Below are positions 45,721 through 57,919 of a DNA stretch of 64,000 bases, piece after piece. The notes beneath the pieces were generated by a model. It made no database searches. It saw only the letters and a program-made list of their open reading frames with translations, and was not told the DNA's origin. Within the stretch, counting starts at the first letter, position 1; each line of letters begins with the position of its first letter. The position numbers and the translations under genes were made by a program. This DNA is from Blastobasis lacticolella (Eukaryota; Arthropoda; Insecta; Lepidoptera; Blastobasidae): assembly GCA_905147135.1 (NCBI GenBank), contig LR990050.1:9112001-9176000 (forward strand), written 5' to 3'.

Positions 45721-45962
45721 CCGACTAAAAAGTCGGATAACCCAAGTTTACATATACTCAAATAATTTCTAAACTACTGAACTACTTTTATTGAAACATA
45801 GCTAAGAACCATCTCTATTAAACTGGCTTTCAAATACAAAAAACCGCATCCAAATCGGTCCATCCGATCGGGAACTACGATGCCACAGACAGACACACAG
45901 ATACGAAAAGCCGTCAATCTTGTTTCACCGGGAGTTAAAATGGCTGGAGTTAAATTTATTAC
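45720..45962. repeat. Dispersed repeat of unknown class
   Basis: GACTAAAAAGTCGGATAACC at the left, and ACCGCATCCAAATCGGTCCA, GACAGACACACAGATACGAA and TTGTTTCACCGGGAGTTAAA further on. The phrasing is typical of high-copy insect repeats. Confidence 0.5.
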
Positions 45963-46279
45963 CTTCACTTAAACATACTATTCCCATACCTATTCATGTT
46001 GCTGCTCATTCAAAGTCAGCATTCCTTGAATTGCGTAGTGAGATAGCAAATAGCCGTGGGTTCATTGCTTGCTATACATGACTACACGCCCAATATTGAA
46101 AAAAATATATTAAGACAAAAACGATTTCATCTTAATCGTACCGAATACTCGAACGGAGGCAGAGCGATATACAACTTATCGAGTTACCTAGGCTACTGGG
46201 CATCGCGCTTGGGTGCTGTGAAATGTACTAACTTGTAACCAAAGAGCTCAAAACGCAACATTATTTAGCCCTTTTTACG

Positions 46280-46530
46280 GTTTATAATCAAATGACAATT
46301 GGTGTGTAATTAAAACAAAGAATGAACACAGAATAATAGTCGCTTCGGTGATTTTATGGAAACACGATATCGTGTTGGCCTCTCGTAAAAAGAAAAAAGC
46401 GAGCTCGGCCGAAATTATTTTAATCGTCGGGTGCCACACGGCACTTGGATTATTTTGTGTAATTAAAATGATTATGCAACACATATTCGATCGTAAATTA
46501 GGGACAGTTTTGGTTTTCGATGACGATGAT
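46280..46530. promoter_or_regulatory. TAAT-rich non-repetitive block
   Basis: Several homeodomain-type TAATTA/TTAATT cores (GTGTAATTAAAACAA at 46306, GTGTAATTAAAATGA at 46458, AAATTATTTTAATC) lie around a CTCGTAAAAAGAAAAAAGCG core. No repeat or coding signal. A conserved enhancer is possible. Confidence 0.25.
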
Positions 46531-46664
46531 GATTAATACTGAAACAAACGTAGTGGATCTTTTACGATTATGTAAGTATAAATCATATACATTCAGCATT
46601 CGATTTAAGTTTCTCTATTGTCTTCTTTGTTTTCTTTTTTATACGCTTTAGTCGTATATTTCAC

Positions 46665-46905
46665 TATTCTTGACGACCTGAGTTCTTTAGTTGCCTATGC
46701 CTCTGCAGTTGCAGTCGGCCACGCAGGGTTCGATTTCCGGCCAAACAGAAATTGAAATGATGAATTCTAAAATAGATTACTATATATATATATATATATT
46801 TAAAATATATATTTAAAAGTATTTAAATAGTTTATCAGTTATCTAGCACCCATCACAAGCTTTGCTTACTTTGGGGCTAGATGGCGCTCTGTGAATTGTC
46901 CAAGC
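46665..46905 (+). mobile_element. tRNA-derived SINE family 1
   Basis: ACGACCTGAGTTCTTTAGTT..GCAGGGTTCGATTTCCGGCC, then a (TA)n microsatellite (46780-46800), ATCAGTTATCTAGCACCCAT and GGGGCTAGATGGCGCTCTGT. The middle has expanded in AT repeats. Confidence 0.83.
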
Positions 46906-47424
46906 ATATGTATTTATTTATTCCACCAACGGTGACCACGACCAAACAAATCAGACTGCTATTAAACCAACATTTCTCACATCTCTTAGCAGACTATCGC
47001 CGAATCGGATTAATCGTTACATACGATTACACACACGTATTTAGCTCGAAGGAATTCGGATGCCTTAGAACATTGCTATGAGTTTTTTCCTGCGGTCGCG
47101 CCCGCGGTAGGTAGGCCAGCGAACCATCGGTAGCTGACTCCGGCACGGATTTCATGCGCAAGTTAGTTCAAACAAATCGTACGGTGCCTCTTTCTATTAT
47201 GTCAACGTTTATACTTGGCCGGCCATGGAATTAAAGAGTCCGGGTTGCTCGTAATTTGTTGTGTGTATAATAAATGTGGGTTTGATTGTCAGTCTTTCTT
47301 TGAAATATTTGATCGGAATTTGGGTTGTTTTTATAGTTTTAAAACTTATACTTATTTCCCGTGATTTTTGTTGCACTATGACGCTTTTGCAAAGGTCAAA
47401 CGTAAGTAAAGCCATTAAATAGGT
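46906..47424. other. Intergenic DNA, nothing recognised
   Basis: No recognised gene or repeat. Confidence 0.35.
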
Positions 47425-47640
47425 TTCATCATCATATCAGCCGAAACACGCCCACTGCTGGCTGGACATAGGCCTCCCCCAGAGCTCTCCACAAAGGCCT
47501 GTCCTGTGCCTTCCATTGCGGATGCGGTGCCTGTGATCACAGGTACCGCATCCAGCTGGTACCTGCAATCTTTACCAGGTCGTCGGTCCACCTTGTAGGA
47601 GGCGGCCACCCACGCTGCGTCTTCCGGTAAATAGTGGTAT
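47425..47640 (-). pseudogene. LINE C-terminal fragment interrupted by a palindrome
   Basis: The minus strand reads RPPTRWTDDLVKIAGTSWM-like sequence, then, after a 34-bp palindrome (47520-47553), QWKAQDRPLWRALGEAYVQ-like sequence and the ATGATGATG-type tail. A related fragment without the palindrome is at 53325-53530. Confidence 0.75.
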
Positions 47641-48585
47641 AAAGTTATCTAGAAAATGATGATTGTTTCCTATTAAATTAACAAGGAAAACCTGCATCTG
47701 ACTGTATAAAGGCTTCGCAGTGTTACTAGCTGAGACATTACGCTGTAGGTATGGTAATCACTCCAACTAATCACTAATATGACGAGGTTTAGCCACCCAT
47801 CTCATTACGAGGAATGCGCCGAGCCGGCGCGCGGCGCCTACCTACCTGCGGTTTCCGTGAACCGCCGATCGCGTGCCGAGTACGCCACGAATATTCACGA
47901 AGCCCGTTTAATGGCCCACACAGTTAAACCCACTATATGCTCCAATCATTACACAAATAATCATCGCTATATTGTACCACTTAATTAACAACAATCACTA
48001 CGGAACCTTTACCGTTTTAAAGATCATTTCCACGTAAATTGTACACTTTAAACTTTTTGGTTAAAATTTAGGTGCTACGTCTTGAACATCGCAAAAGAAA
48101 ACTTTCTTTTTTTTCGTTCCGTTTTTAATGATAAACTCGTCGCCGAAATAAAAGGGCGATAGCAGGTGATCGCGGAACAATGCCTCAATAGATCGGTTGC
48201 GTTGACATCGGAAAGTTTAAAAAGCGTATGGCATCTTTTTGCGACGTTTTGGTAACCACAATAAAACCGCATGCCGCTAAACGGTGTCGCGTGGCGCCCG
48301 GCCGCTTAAAACTTTTACCGAAACGCTTTTGATACTAAATTACACATTTTGGTCGTCGAATTTCTTTTTTGCACAGATGTTTGGTCACAAGTTACTTTAA
48401 CTTTGTGACCTAAAGTTCATGTTTCGTTCACTTCTAGAGCAAATGATCGAATCTTAATATATTATTCAATTCGACAATCTACTACTTACCTCCAGATACC
48501 ATAAGTACATTATAAGTACCTTACTTATGTTCTGTGTGGTGCGAATATTAAAATTGCTCCACCTATATTAATTGTATTGTCATGT
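47641..48585. other. Non-repetitive intergenic DNA with GC-rich patches
   Basis: GC-richer stretches at 47810-47890 and 48130-48310 have no coding motifs and no recognised repeat. Possible regulatory DNA. Confidence 0.3.
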
Positions 48586-48589
48586 GACT

Positions 48590-48960
48590 ATGTGACAAGC
48601 TACACGAGCGGAGATAACGTGGAGACCTAATAGAAACGTACAAAATTTTAAACGGACATTATGATGTGAAGAACTTTGAACAACTATTAAAGCGAAATCA
48701 GAACACTCGATTAAGTGGTCACCACTCGAAATTGGTACGAAGTTTCTCCAACAACAACCCGCACAAGCATTTTTGTAGCAACAGAGTCGTGGCACCTTGA
48801 AACAAGTTACCTGAGCAAGTTGTGTCAGCACCAAGTACCAACGCCTTTAAGAATCGATTAGATGAACATTTAAAGAAAACCAAAATTAATTAATTGAGAA
48901 TGTCAATGGGTTGAGGATAATGAGACATATCAGTTGTTCCAACTGCCTGTCTGTTCAGGA
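48590..48960 (+). pseudogene. CR1/L2-like LINE C-terminal fragment
   Basis: RGDLIETYKILNGHYDVKNF, EQLLKRNQNTRLSGHHSKLV, RSFSNNNPHKHFCSNRVVAP then a stop where tryptophan is usual, NKLPEQVVSAPSTNAFKNRL DEHLKK. This is the typical RxxxFFSNRVVxxWNxLP...FKxxLD tail of CR1/L2-type LINE proteins. Confidence 0.82.
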
Positions 48961-50015
48961 ATAATAATAATAATGAATACGTCTATCATGAGAAAACATG
49001 ATCTTTAAACCTTAAAATATTATTAACCGCCAGAATTAAGCTAATAATCATAAGTTCATAGCCCCCACGCCTAAATAAGAAATAGTAAAATAAGTTTGAT
49101 GATTCGGGTTTCGGATTTTATGGTGACTATAAATACATCGTGTTTGACGAGCACGGGTTTGCGTTCAAGTGACAAATAGACCCTAAATCAGCCGCCCATT
49201 TTATAATGACCAATAAAGTTGTCGCCTCTTATTGCATAATGGATCCTCAATTATAAGTTCTTTGTGGGACTTAAGAAGTTTTTAAAATAACTAAGTAATG
49301 AATATACTTTACATAGGATCTAACCCAAACTACCGAATCTTATTTAAAATACAGGTAGTCGTAAAAACCGAAATCCCTAAATCGCCGATATTCGGTTTAT
49401 GAACTCACTATTTATATGAATTTATTGTTTGTGTTTGTGTCTCCTATAAAATAACTGTTAGGGACTTTAAATAACAAGTTTCGGCTAGGCATATGCACAG
49501 TATGCTATGATTGTTTAAACATTCTCTACGAATAAATCCACGTGGCGCGGCCGTGGTTTACGAAAGACCTTTCCTTCTTTACTTCATTTTTCTGATCCAA
49601 AGTTCTGATTGGTTAAAGTGGGATATTAAATATGACAATAGGACAAAAAAATACGATGGCAGTACTGTTACAAGTGTGCCAGCACTGTAATGTCTAAATA
49701 GACCCTAATAAGTTCTGTGCTGGTAGAAAGATTCTAATAAAATCAGCCGTACCTATTCACAATTCACAAAATAATACTTAAAAGTCCTAGCATTACTATG
49801 CCTTCTCACAGTGCTCGTCAGCAGCGCTTTACGAACGCATTGTGTTCAATACGGCTCCATGATTGGTCAATTTTGATCCCCACCTTAGCTGCGCGTCCAT
49901 GTTGACGGATGCTTACGTTCATGGCGGACGCATAGTGCTGCTCGCCACTTAAGTAATGTCAGTAAGAAAGAATCCTTCGGTTCTAGTAATTTCAAATGTT
50001 AAAATGCCATTTATT
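48961..50015. other. Intergenic DNA, nothing recognised
   Basis: AT-rich, no recognised gene. A GC-richer segment lies at 49810-49940. Confidence 0.35.
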
Positions 50016-50165
50016 TATTGCAAAGGGAGGCACACGGACCGATGGTCCACCTGATGGTCACCTAGTGGTCACCGTCGTCCAGGACATCTGCAACCTAAGG
50101 AGAGCAGATACGGTGCCGGCCTTTGAGGTACCGTTGACGTGCCTTTTGAAGAACCCCGTGTTATA
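50015..50165 (-). mobile_element. Bm1-like SINE, diverged
   Basis: TATTGCAAAGGGAGGCACAC, GGTCCACCTGATGGTCACCT, CCAGGACATCTGCAACCTAA and GGTGCCGGCCTTTGAGGTAC have the layout of the Bm1 superfamily. Confidence 0.55.
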
Positions 50166-50339
50166 GTGTAATTGTGATGATGTAGCAATGTAACTGGAAA
50201 TTGGAACCGAGTGCTCAGTCACAGCTGTGCGTTCGCGCGCTGTGCGGTCTCACTAGATCTCTTAGTAACGTAAGTATCAATATTCTGTATTATGAGTGAA
50301 ATTTACTATTACTTTGATCTTGTATTTCTCATAGTTATC

Positions 50340-50645
50340 AACATTATCATCCTAGCGGTCTCAGTTTCGGCACGGGATCGGCTTCCTAGTTTTTTGTTTA
50401 ATATAACTTTTTATGCCGAAAGTCAAAATTGAAAATCGTTCGACTCTAAATAGAGCCTCATGTATTCGGTATCATCGCGTCGTAAGTTGTTGGTACCCGC
50501 ATCCGATACTGCGATGTTAATCCATCGCTTCTTATGCTTCCCTCGGGACCTATGTCGTTTAGGCACCACGTATTCTTGGGGTTAACTCAACACGTAACCA
50601 AACCGATATTCCTCATGCCAAAGCTGCCATGGATGTAAGTACTCG
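50340..50645 (-). pseudogene. RTE-clade LINE tail fragment
   Basis: The + strand ATTATCATCCTAGCGGTCTC, then GCATCCGATACTGCGATGTT and AATCCATCGCTTCTTATGCT are the complement of the (RxKKRWIxIAxSDA) RTE tail also seen at 43040 and 54060. Confidence 0.65.
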
Positions 50646-50649
50646 TTAC

Positions 50650-53320
50650 GTATTCGGTCAAGTCGCGTAACTCCGCACATACACCGCAAATTTTCATTTC
50701 TTGGCGTGGAGTTTGACGCTGGTCACTTTTCGAACCCACAGAATATCACAGGTCTAATATACTACTTATTCTAAAAGCTTAATCGGGCTTAAAGGACTGG
50801 CGAGTTTCCGCCATTTGGCCCTTGTTGGCCCATTTTTTGGCTGCAAAAGTTGCGCTACTCATACAAATTTTCGGGCAAAACTAGTCATCAACAAACGGAA
50901 TATTGATTTTAGAAGATTTAGGCCTGTTACGGGGAGGCCCGTCGCAGGACGCAGGCCGCGCAAGAGCGGGCGATGCATCAATTGCGCGCCGCGAGGGGTC
51001 TGCGCGGGCGCAGCCAGTGGACAGCTCGTAGGGATGCGGTCAGTTTATCGATAACGTCATTGATAGAGACTTAGTTTAGTGAATGATCATACCTAAATGT
51101 GCCAATTGTTTCAAAATTAACTTGATTAATATTTGTTGAGCGGTGTCATAATGATTCAAGTGGCAAGTCTCTTGGTCCAGGTCAAGCAGCAGATAATTAC
51201 AGGCTATTTCGGTGCCTTGATTTTACTAGTAGGTATATATGTAGGTATGTTTGCAAACATTTTTGGTTTTTTACATTGTTTTAATATGAAAACATGGCTA
51301 TTTAGGTGCATACTATTTAAAGGACAGCATGCAAGCAAGTCTTTTGGATAATATTTTAAAATTGTTAATATTACGTTTAGTTATTTAATACCTCGTCTCT
51401 GATTCTAACAATATAATATGCGACTGTACATTACCGATTATTGTTCTGTTCCCAACCAAGTATCAAACTGAATGATATTGATTTAATATTTTCGTTGTAC
51501 ATCTTCTATTTATCTCGATATCGGCAAACGTTATCGTCGTCGCCGCACTAAACCGTTTGAGTGACACGGGAGGAATCCTCCGGCGCACTTCGGGGAAGCC
51601 GGCCGTCAGGTCCCTCCGCCGCGCATGCGCGAAACGCCGCCGACGCCACTCGATCGTAGATAATGACCACTTATGACACGAACCATGCCTTTATTCCAAC
51701 AAATTGATTTCGAACACTGGATTCGTATGCCCGATTACGATCTCGCCCACTGTCGGACGAACAAAGCGTGTTATCATTTATAAATTGACACGTATCTCCG
51801 AAATGGTATATCACAACCACTACATTGATTGATCAGTGGCTTGAGCAATTATGAGAGGATGTTTACGAAAGCGAAACGAGGATATAGATAGAGTTGCGTA
51901 GACGCCACAGGGCGTAAATCAGTAAACCAAACTCGTGTAACGTTTTATTACGCGCTGTAAATTACACATCGCATTGGCTCCGTTTTTTTCTAGGCAACGT
52001 GTTAGGCAATTATTACACTAGCTGGTCAAAGCGGCGATCAAGATAACCGATTTATTAATCGCCACTAATTACTGCTGGTGTTAGTTCGACCTTTATCTGG
52101 ACACCATTTCCCTATGGGGCGGCCCACAAAAAACGACGCACAAAAACCGTGAAGAAAGGTAGATTTGTAACTCCGTTCCGCCGGTCGCCGTTTCACCTGT
52201 TCATTGTTTGGCTGGCGGCTGTTACAAACAAAAGGGTTCAAATATCACAGTTTTTCGGAGATAATGGCCGACAATGCAATAAATTACAGCTGTAATAACT
52301 GCACTTGCTAAGCCTCAGATTATCGCTTTAATGTATGGCTACAGAATCGACGTGTTTGATTTATTAAATTGATTTGAAATCCTTGTTTTTCTTGCACTTT
52401 ACACATTGGTTTGTTCAAAATTCAATCAATTTAAGGTAAAGTAAAGTAAATTGCAATAAGAATGAATTTTGGGAAATAAGTTTAAAATAATACGCGAAGC
52501 CAACATAGCTTTAATCGGGTTAGAGAATATTGTACAATGCTGGGTATATGGCGGGTAAATAATTTTTCACATTTACACGCAGGTAAACAGCTGCAGCAGC
52601 AGAAAACATGAACAGCCTGTTACGAGACTTCTTCTTCATTCTTCTTCTATGGCCTCGAGACATCTATGGTTGGATATTTAATAGTAGAGACATCATCCTT
52701 CGTGAATACTTATCTATATGAGTTTCCCATGTCTAACATAACCTATGTCACTAAATAAGAACGTATTCGTCCGAGGTCAGTTGTTTAGAGTGTCTACCAA
52801 GCGCGCTCCAAACAAACAAAGTTTGAAATAAAATTTTGTAGATTGCTATGCGTTATTTAGCAACTAATATTTATGTCTGTGATTTGTAGAAATTTTCATT
52901 AAAATATAACGTTACAAAGTTGCACGGACTTTAAGATTTTCATACAAAATTGTTTTCTTCTTCGTTTGTGTTGAGGCACTCGGAAGACACTCCTTCAAAA
53001 GTCAAGGTTACATCTATCTATAAGGCCAGCAACGCATTCGTGATTCTCGGGCCGGTTTTGCGGGTGCCATGGTTGGCGCGGTAGTGCATGTGACATTACG
53101 CATAACGCACTTGCTTTCCATTACCAAGTGGTTTTATAACGTACCTAGTGCATCAGCTAATTGCTATAACCGGCTAGAGTGCGGTCAAAATAACTTTGCA
53201 CGCGGTTGTAAATGGAAATAAACTTGACAGACAACCATCAAGAATAACTCCCAAGAAAAATAATGACACTGACGCCTTACCTAAGTGCAGACTTATCTAG
53301 CGCGAACTCTATACCTACGT
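50650..53320. other. Gene-free intergenic DNA with GC-rich, non-repetitive patches
   Basis: Patches at 50930-51045, 51540-51660 and 52085-52290 are GC-richer and carry no recognised repeat. 52260-52310 (ATTACAGCTGTAAT) contains a short palindrome. No protein motif. Possible enhancers. A SINE-like scrap (AAGGCCAGCAACGCATTCGT..GGTTTTGCGGGTGCCATGG) lies at about 53020-53075. Confidence 0.35.
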
Positions 53321-53324
53321 AATA

Positions 53325-53530
53325 TGTTCATGATATCAGCCGAAAACGCCCACTGAGGCCTATGCCTAGCAGTGGGAGAGTGGGAGAGCCCAGAGATCTC
53401 CACAAGGGCCGCTCCTGTGCCTTCCTCATCCAGCTGGTACCTTCGATCTTTACCAGGTAATTGGTCCGCCTTGTGAGAGGCCTACCCACGCTGCGACTTC
53501 CGGTACGTAGTCGCCACTCGAGAACTTTAC
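53325..53530 (-). pseudogene. LINE C-terminal fragment
   Basis: The minus strand reads RSVGRPLTRRTNYLVKIEGT followed by SWMRKAQERPLWRSLG. This is the same family as 47425-47640. Confidence 0.75.
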
Positions 53531-54054
53531 TGCCCCATCGTAATATGTTACAGCTATTAAAAACAAGAGCACTTGTCACCGTATGCGCAAGCGCAGATAC
53601 GTACCCCCCCTCCCCCTTCACCCCCTTAGCGGATGTGCGCGTCCGCCGTCCGTGGTGGGAGTCGCGGCGATAAATCGCGGGTTCGCCGCCGGCGCGGGTT
53701 TCGGGAGCCATCAATCATTGCGCGGAGCACCGACGTCGCTGGAGGTTCCGATCGGCAGAGTGGGCCGGTGCAGAGGCAAGCAATAATATTCAAATTGTTA
53801 TCGAAATAAATTTGGATTTGCATTGAAATAAATTACACTATTTATACCTTACTAATAAGTGGGTAATTTTTTTTTCTGAGGGAACAAACGCAAGTGCAAT
53901 TCATCCCTACAATTATAGCCTGTGGATTTTACTTGCTATTGTAATAATTAATAATTAACGAACTATAATAAGTTGTAATTATGGGTCTGTAAATATTTAA
54001 ACTACTAAATACGAATGATTAACTAAAACAAATCTAAAACGATAATCATTATCA
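53531..54054. other. Intergenic DNA with GC-rich start
   Basis: 53600-53770 is GC-rich (CCCCCCTCCCCCTTCACCCC near 53605). The rest is AT-rich. No gene recognised. Confidence 0.35.
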
Positions 54055-55240
54055 TCGTCCTAGCGCTTATCCCGGCCTCTGCCAGGGTCCGCTTTCCTAC
54101 TCAATCTTCTCCACTTCGCCCGGTCTTCGGCATCCCCTTGTCTTAAGCCGTTGGCTCTCGCATTTGACTCAGCAATGTCAATCCATCGCTTCTTGGATCG
54201 CTCACGGCGCGGGGCCTCTTTCCTGATACTGGCAGATTCAGGCACCTATTTCCCAGGTATTCTTGCACTGGGATACGTGACCGATTTCACGTCTTCGGAC
54301 CAGCAAATAATCGATCTGTGATTGGTGCGAGCCACTTTTGTAGGTTATGAGGTGTTCTGGTATTTTCTGGAAGAAGGTGTTGACTACGGCCAAGTCGGCG
54401 GTCAGTGAGGTTTGGTGAATATCTTCTCCCTCACTGTTTCGCTGGCCATAGCCAAAGCCACCGTGCACCCGACCGAACTCGCTCCTCTGGCCCACATGAC
54501 CGTTGAGGTCCGCACCAACCACAATCTGTTCGGAGGATGGTATACGTCGCAGGGTATTTTCGAAACTGTTCCAGAAGGCAGTCTTTTCGGTGTCGGCGCA
54601 GCCGGACTGGAGAGCATAGCCGCTAATGAGGTTCGTTGTTATACCCTCAATTTGCGCCTTGATCATAGTGAGTCGATCGCTCACCCTGTTCACCTCCAGA
54701 ATGCCGTTCCGGAAGTCTTCGCACACCACAATAGCGACCAAATTCCTCCCTTCTGCCGATCTGGTGTAGGTACAACAGCTTGTATCCCTGCCCGATTTCC
54801 TTAGACTTGGAGCCACGCCACCTCGTCTCTTGCAGGAATGCCACCTGAACGCGGCGCCTGTGCAACAAGTTGGCTAGCTCTCGAGACCGGCGGGTCAGAG
54901 AATCGACGCTTAGGGTGGCGAAGCGGAGCTTCCTACTGCTAGGCGCTAACTTCTTTAACCCTGCCTGCGCATGACAGAGTAGCCCTAGCCCACTTATCGC
55001 AGGTGTAGGGCAATATGCCTGCGCGTCGTTCAACGGCGTCGCCCTAGCATGGTGTTTATTTCCAGCAGAGGACCTTTTCATTTATATTTTTTGCGGTGTT
55101 TTGGCTTTTTACGCGCGGCGACCACCATCCGCCCCGCACAACCCGTTAGGGAAAAGCCGGTTCGCCAGCGCCTCGTCCGTCTGTCGGCAGGGGGACCGCG
55201 GGCAGGTGAGGTTGGCTTGGGCCCATGAGATGGTGGTTCG
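54055..55240 (-). mobile_element. RTE-clade LINE with internal deletion (endonuclease fused to C-terminal tail, no RT)
   Basis: On the minus strand: 5' UTR (55240-55085, same as 21055-21195), then the start of the endonuclease protein (MKRSSAGNKHHARATPLNDA, KLRFATLSVDSLTRRSRELA, RVQVAFLQETRWRG). A frameshift around 54790-54816 follows, then the second endonuclease half ([60 protein letters not shown]). At about 54262 the sequence jumps from QCK to the element's extreme C-terminal tail ([36 protein letters not shown]). The whole reverse transcriptase is missing, while both element ends are kept. Confidence 0.88.
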
Positions 55241-55588
55241 GCCCCATAACCCCCTCCCCCCTTCTATGCATAACGAATGAGGGACGTTAATTTGAGCAAG
55301 ACTTACATTGAATGTGAAAAAAAATTGTAGTTTTTATAATTTCGGTGATTTTTTAAGATAAAGAATACCAGTTTTGAAATGTTTGTTTCATTATTTTTAC
55401 CTTTGCATTTATAAATTTCACAAAACATGTAACTTTCCACATAAGTTAGAACACACTAGAATTTCGTCGAAATGGTCCAAACTACGTAAAAAAAATTAAT
55501 AACTCTGGTTACGAAAAGATTTCGAAATAAATTACATACCGTAAAAATCTGAAGCCTTCTATCACCTTTACTTTTTTTTAAATGCAAC
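55241..55588. other. Intergenic DNA, nothing recognised
   Basis: AT-rich, with no recognised gene or repeat. Confidence 0.35.
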
Positions 55589-55589
55589 G

Positions 55590-55952
55590 CAAAGTTTTTT
55601 TTTTTATGTCATACGGTAGGCAAACAGGCAAGCGCGCCACCTGGTGGAAAGTGGTCACCACTGCCTATAGACATAAGCAACACCGAGACTATCACCAATG
55701 CGTTGCCCACCTCTATAACACGTTACTCTGGCAGCAAAAAGGCAAATAACCCTCCACTGCCAAAGCCACGGTTCCCCAAATTCCCACCCCATGGAGCTCT
55801 GGAAACCTTACTCACCGGCAGAAACACAATACTATTTAAAAGAGTATTGTTTAACTGCGTCATTCTGTAAGGTGAGGTACTTCCCCAGTCGGGCGGCTCC
55901 AATTCGAACGGGATACCCCGCTATGCCCCTATGGGATAACCCTACCTCTCTT
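55590..55952 (-). mobile_element. Bm1-like SINE, full length
   Basis: T-run, ATGTCATACGGTAGGCAAAC, GCCACCTGGTGGAAAGTGGT, CTCTATAACACGTTACTCTG, CCATGGAGCTCTGGAAACCT and CAGTCGGGCGGCTCC. The best preserved of the family here, together with 15788-16140. Confidence 0.83.
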
Positions 55953-56399
55953 AGCTTAAAGTTGAGCTTAAAATTATTATTTAATTTTTTTTAGGTTTGG
56001 TGGTCTACAACTTTGTTTCTAGCAATTACCTGCAACAAATATAAATTTTCTAAGGACCTACCATCTCTTAAGATTTTAATATACAATAAAATTTGGACCT
56101 AGCTATAAAAAAGAAAAAGTTATGGGGTTTCAAAGGTATGAAAGTGGCGAACTTAAAAAAAAAAACTATAGAAAGTGTTTTATGACCAGGATTTTTTTAA
56201 TTGGCTGAATAGGTAGGAGACGACCCCACCTACCCCCATTTTCGTATGTTCAACGATCTGCCGATCACCCTGTATATAGATACATATATACAATACATAC
56301 ATATACAGTATGTGTGATATGTTTATTGGGGTAAGTTGTTCAGTTTCATGGGTAGAATATGGGGTTAGCGGTCTTTTTACACCCTGTATACACAATATT

Positions 56400-56765
56400 A
56401 GACAGATAGAGAGAGATAATGCTCTTTAACTCGCTTCTTAAATATCGCGATAGACGAAGTATCACCTACTTCGTGAGGCAGAGTATTCCACAATCGTGCA
56501 GCATGTAGAGTGAAAGAGTAGGAGAAAAAGTCGGATTGGTGGGGAGGAATAGCCAGCAGCGACTTAACGCTGGAACGGCTGGGCTTGTCTTGCGACCGGG
56601 AAAAAAGGAATCGTTCACGGAGGTAGGAGGGAGCGGAGGGGTTGTAGAGGACATTGTAAAAGATGGAGAGAATGTGAAGATTCCTACGTATACGTATTGG
56701 GAGCCACTTAAGCTGTGACCGATATCTGGAAATGTGGTCATAGCGAAATGTATTGCGTAATGTGC
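56400..56765 (-). pseudogene. CR1/jockey-like LINE C-terminal fragment
   Basis: The minus strand reads FRYDHISRYRSQLKWLPIRI, FYNVLYNPSAPSYLRERFLF, SLLAIPPHQSDFFSYSFTLH, AARLWNTLPHEVGDTSSIAI and FKKRVKEHY. The RLWNxLPxxI..xxxxxFKxxV motif is characteristic of LINE C-termini. Confidence 0.83.
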
Positions 56766-56819
56766 ATAATGTGTCTAAATATAATAAGCTTAAAATGCTT
56801 AATACGAAACAACAAACAA

Positions 56820-57060
56820 ATATAAAGCAATTTATTAAGACACATATAAAATATTAACAGTTATAATAAAAATATACACTAATACCTACGTTTAAAATAG
56901 CAAAAATATACACTAATACATATAAAATAATTCCTGCCAGCCCTTCCCCCGGAATGGTGCCCAGAAAGCTGGCTGCGTTGCCTCGTTGAATAGCGATGCT
57001 AATCCGTTGCCCGAGGAACGAGCCAGCTCTCCGGTCACCAGGCAACCACAAACATAAACA
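56820..57060 (-). repeat. LINE 3' region, family shared with 20840-20950
   Basis: The minus strand reads [20 protein letters not shown]. The same phrase is degraded at 20868-20910. It probably belongs to the 3' part of a LINE; clade uncertain. Confidence 0.6.
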
Positions 57061-57189
57061 AACATCAGGGGTATAATTAGGACCTCAAGTCCGCTAATTT
57101 ACTAATGGCTCCATTGCATTGTAATTGGATCGCAATCGCAGCTCAATAGCAGTTTTACGCGTTTTTTGGTATTCTGCTACAATTATAAT

Positions 57190-57275
57190 TCAATCATGGC
57201 AAGTTCCCGGAATCGAAGCCCAGGTCGCCCGATTGCCTGTTTGTCTACTGGCATAAGAAAAAATAGCACCCTCTG
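57190..57275 (+). repeat. Bm1-like SINE 3' scrap
   Basis: GTCGCCCGATTGCCTGTTTG..TCTACTGGCATAAGAAAAAA resembles the plus-strand end at 17575-17620. Confidence 0.5.
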
Positions 57276-57918
57276 CATTGACTCATTACTCTGCGCACTA
57301 CTCTAACGATTCTTATTAAAGCGAAGCCGGTGCCGGTACGTCGGACCAATCCGTGATACATGGCAACTAGCGGCGCAGTCACATTAAATCAGCTCGCTTT
57401 GGCTGCGCTCGCGCAAGTAATTCGCTTAATTTCACTTACCCCACAAATTGGCTTAATACCGCCTTATTACGGTGTATAAACATCATTCAATTCCCGCTCT
57501 TACACCCGTGATAAATGGTTAATAAAATTGTTATGTAAATGAGAGGACACAACTTACCTGGTGGGCAGTTAACTTTTATTGAGTTTAAATAGACCGCGGT
57601 GCGATTTATTACTGATGTGTTAATGTAACAAGCCTGTCTATTATCAATAAGGGTTTTGGTCTTATTAAACATACCTTACTAAAGTTTTTATTTTATATTA
57701 AATAATTAATAATAATTTTATATTAAGATTAATACTGTAAATATACATATTGTCGATGGAACTGTAGATGATTACAATACTAATAAAAATATTCCTTCGC
57801 TAATAGAATGTAATGTTTTAATAGTTTAAAGATTTCTCCTATCTCCTAGAATCTACGTACACAGATTAGGTATAGGATGGGGATATCTGTTAGTAAAAAT
57901 GCGGAGTATTTAGTTCTA
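57276..57918. other. Intergenic DNA, nothing recognised
   Basis: GC-moderate patch at 57310-57420, otherwise AT-rich. No gene. Confidence 0.35.
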
Positions 57919-57919
57919 T

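Noticed and set aside
53328..53714. 128-codon minus-strand open frame
   Set aside because: Only its C-terminal half is meaningful, and that part is a LINE tail; the N-terminal half runs through unrelated GC-rich DNA.
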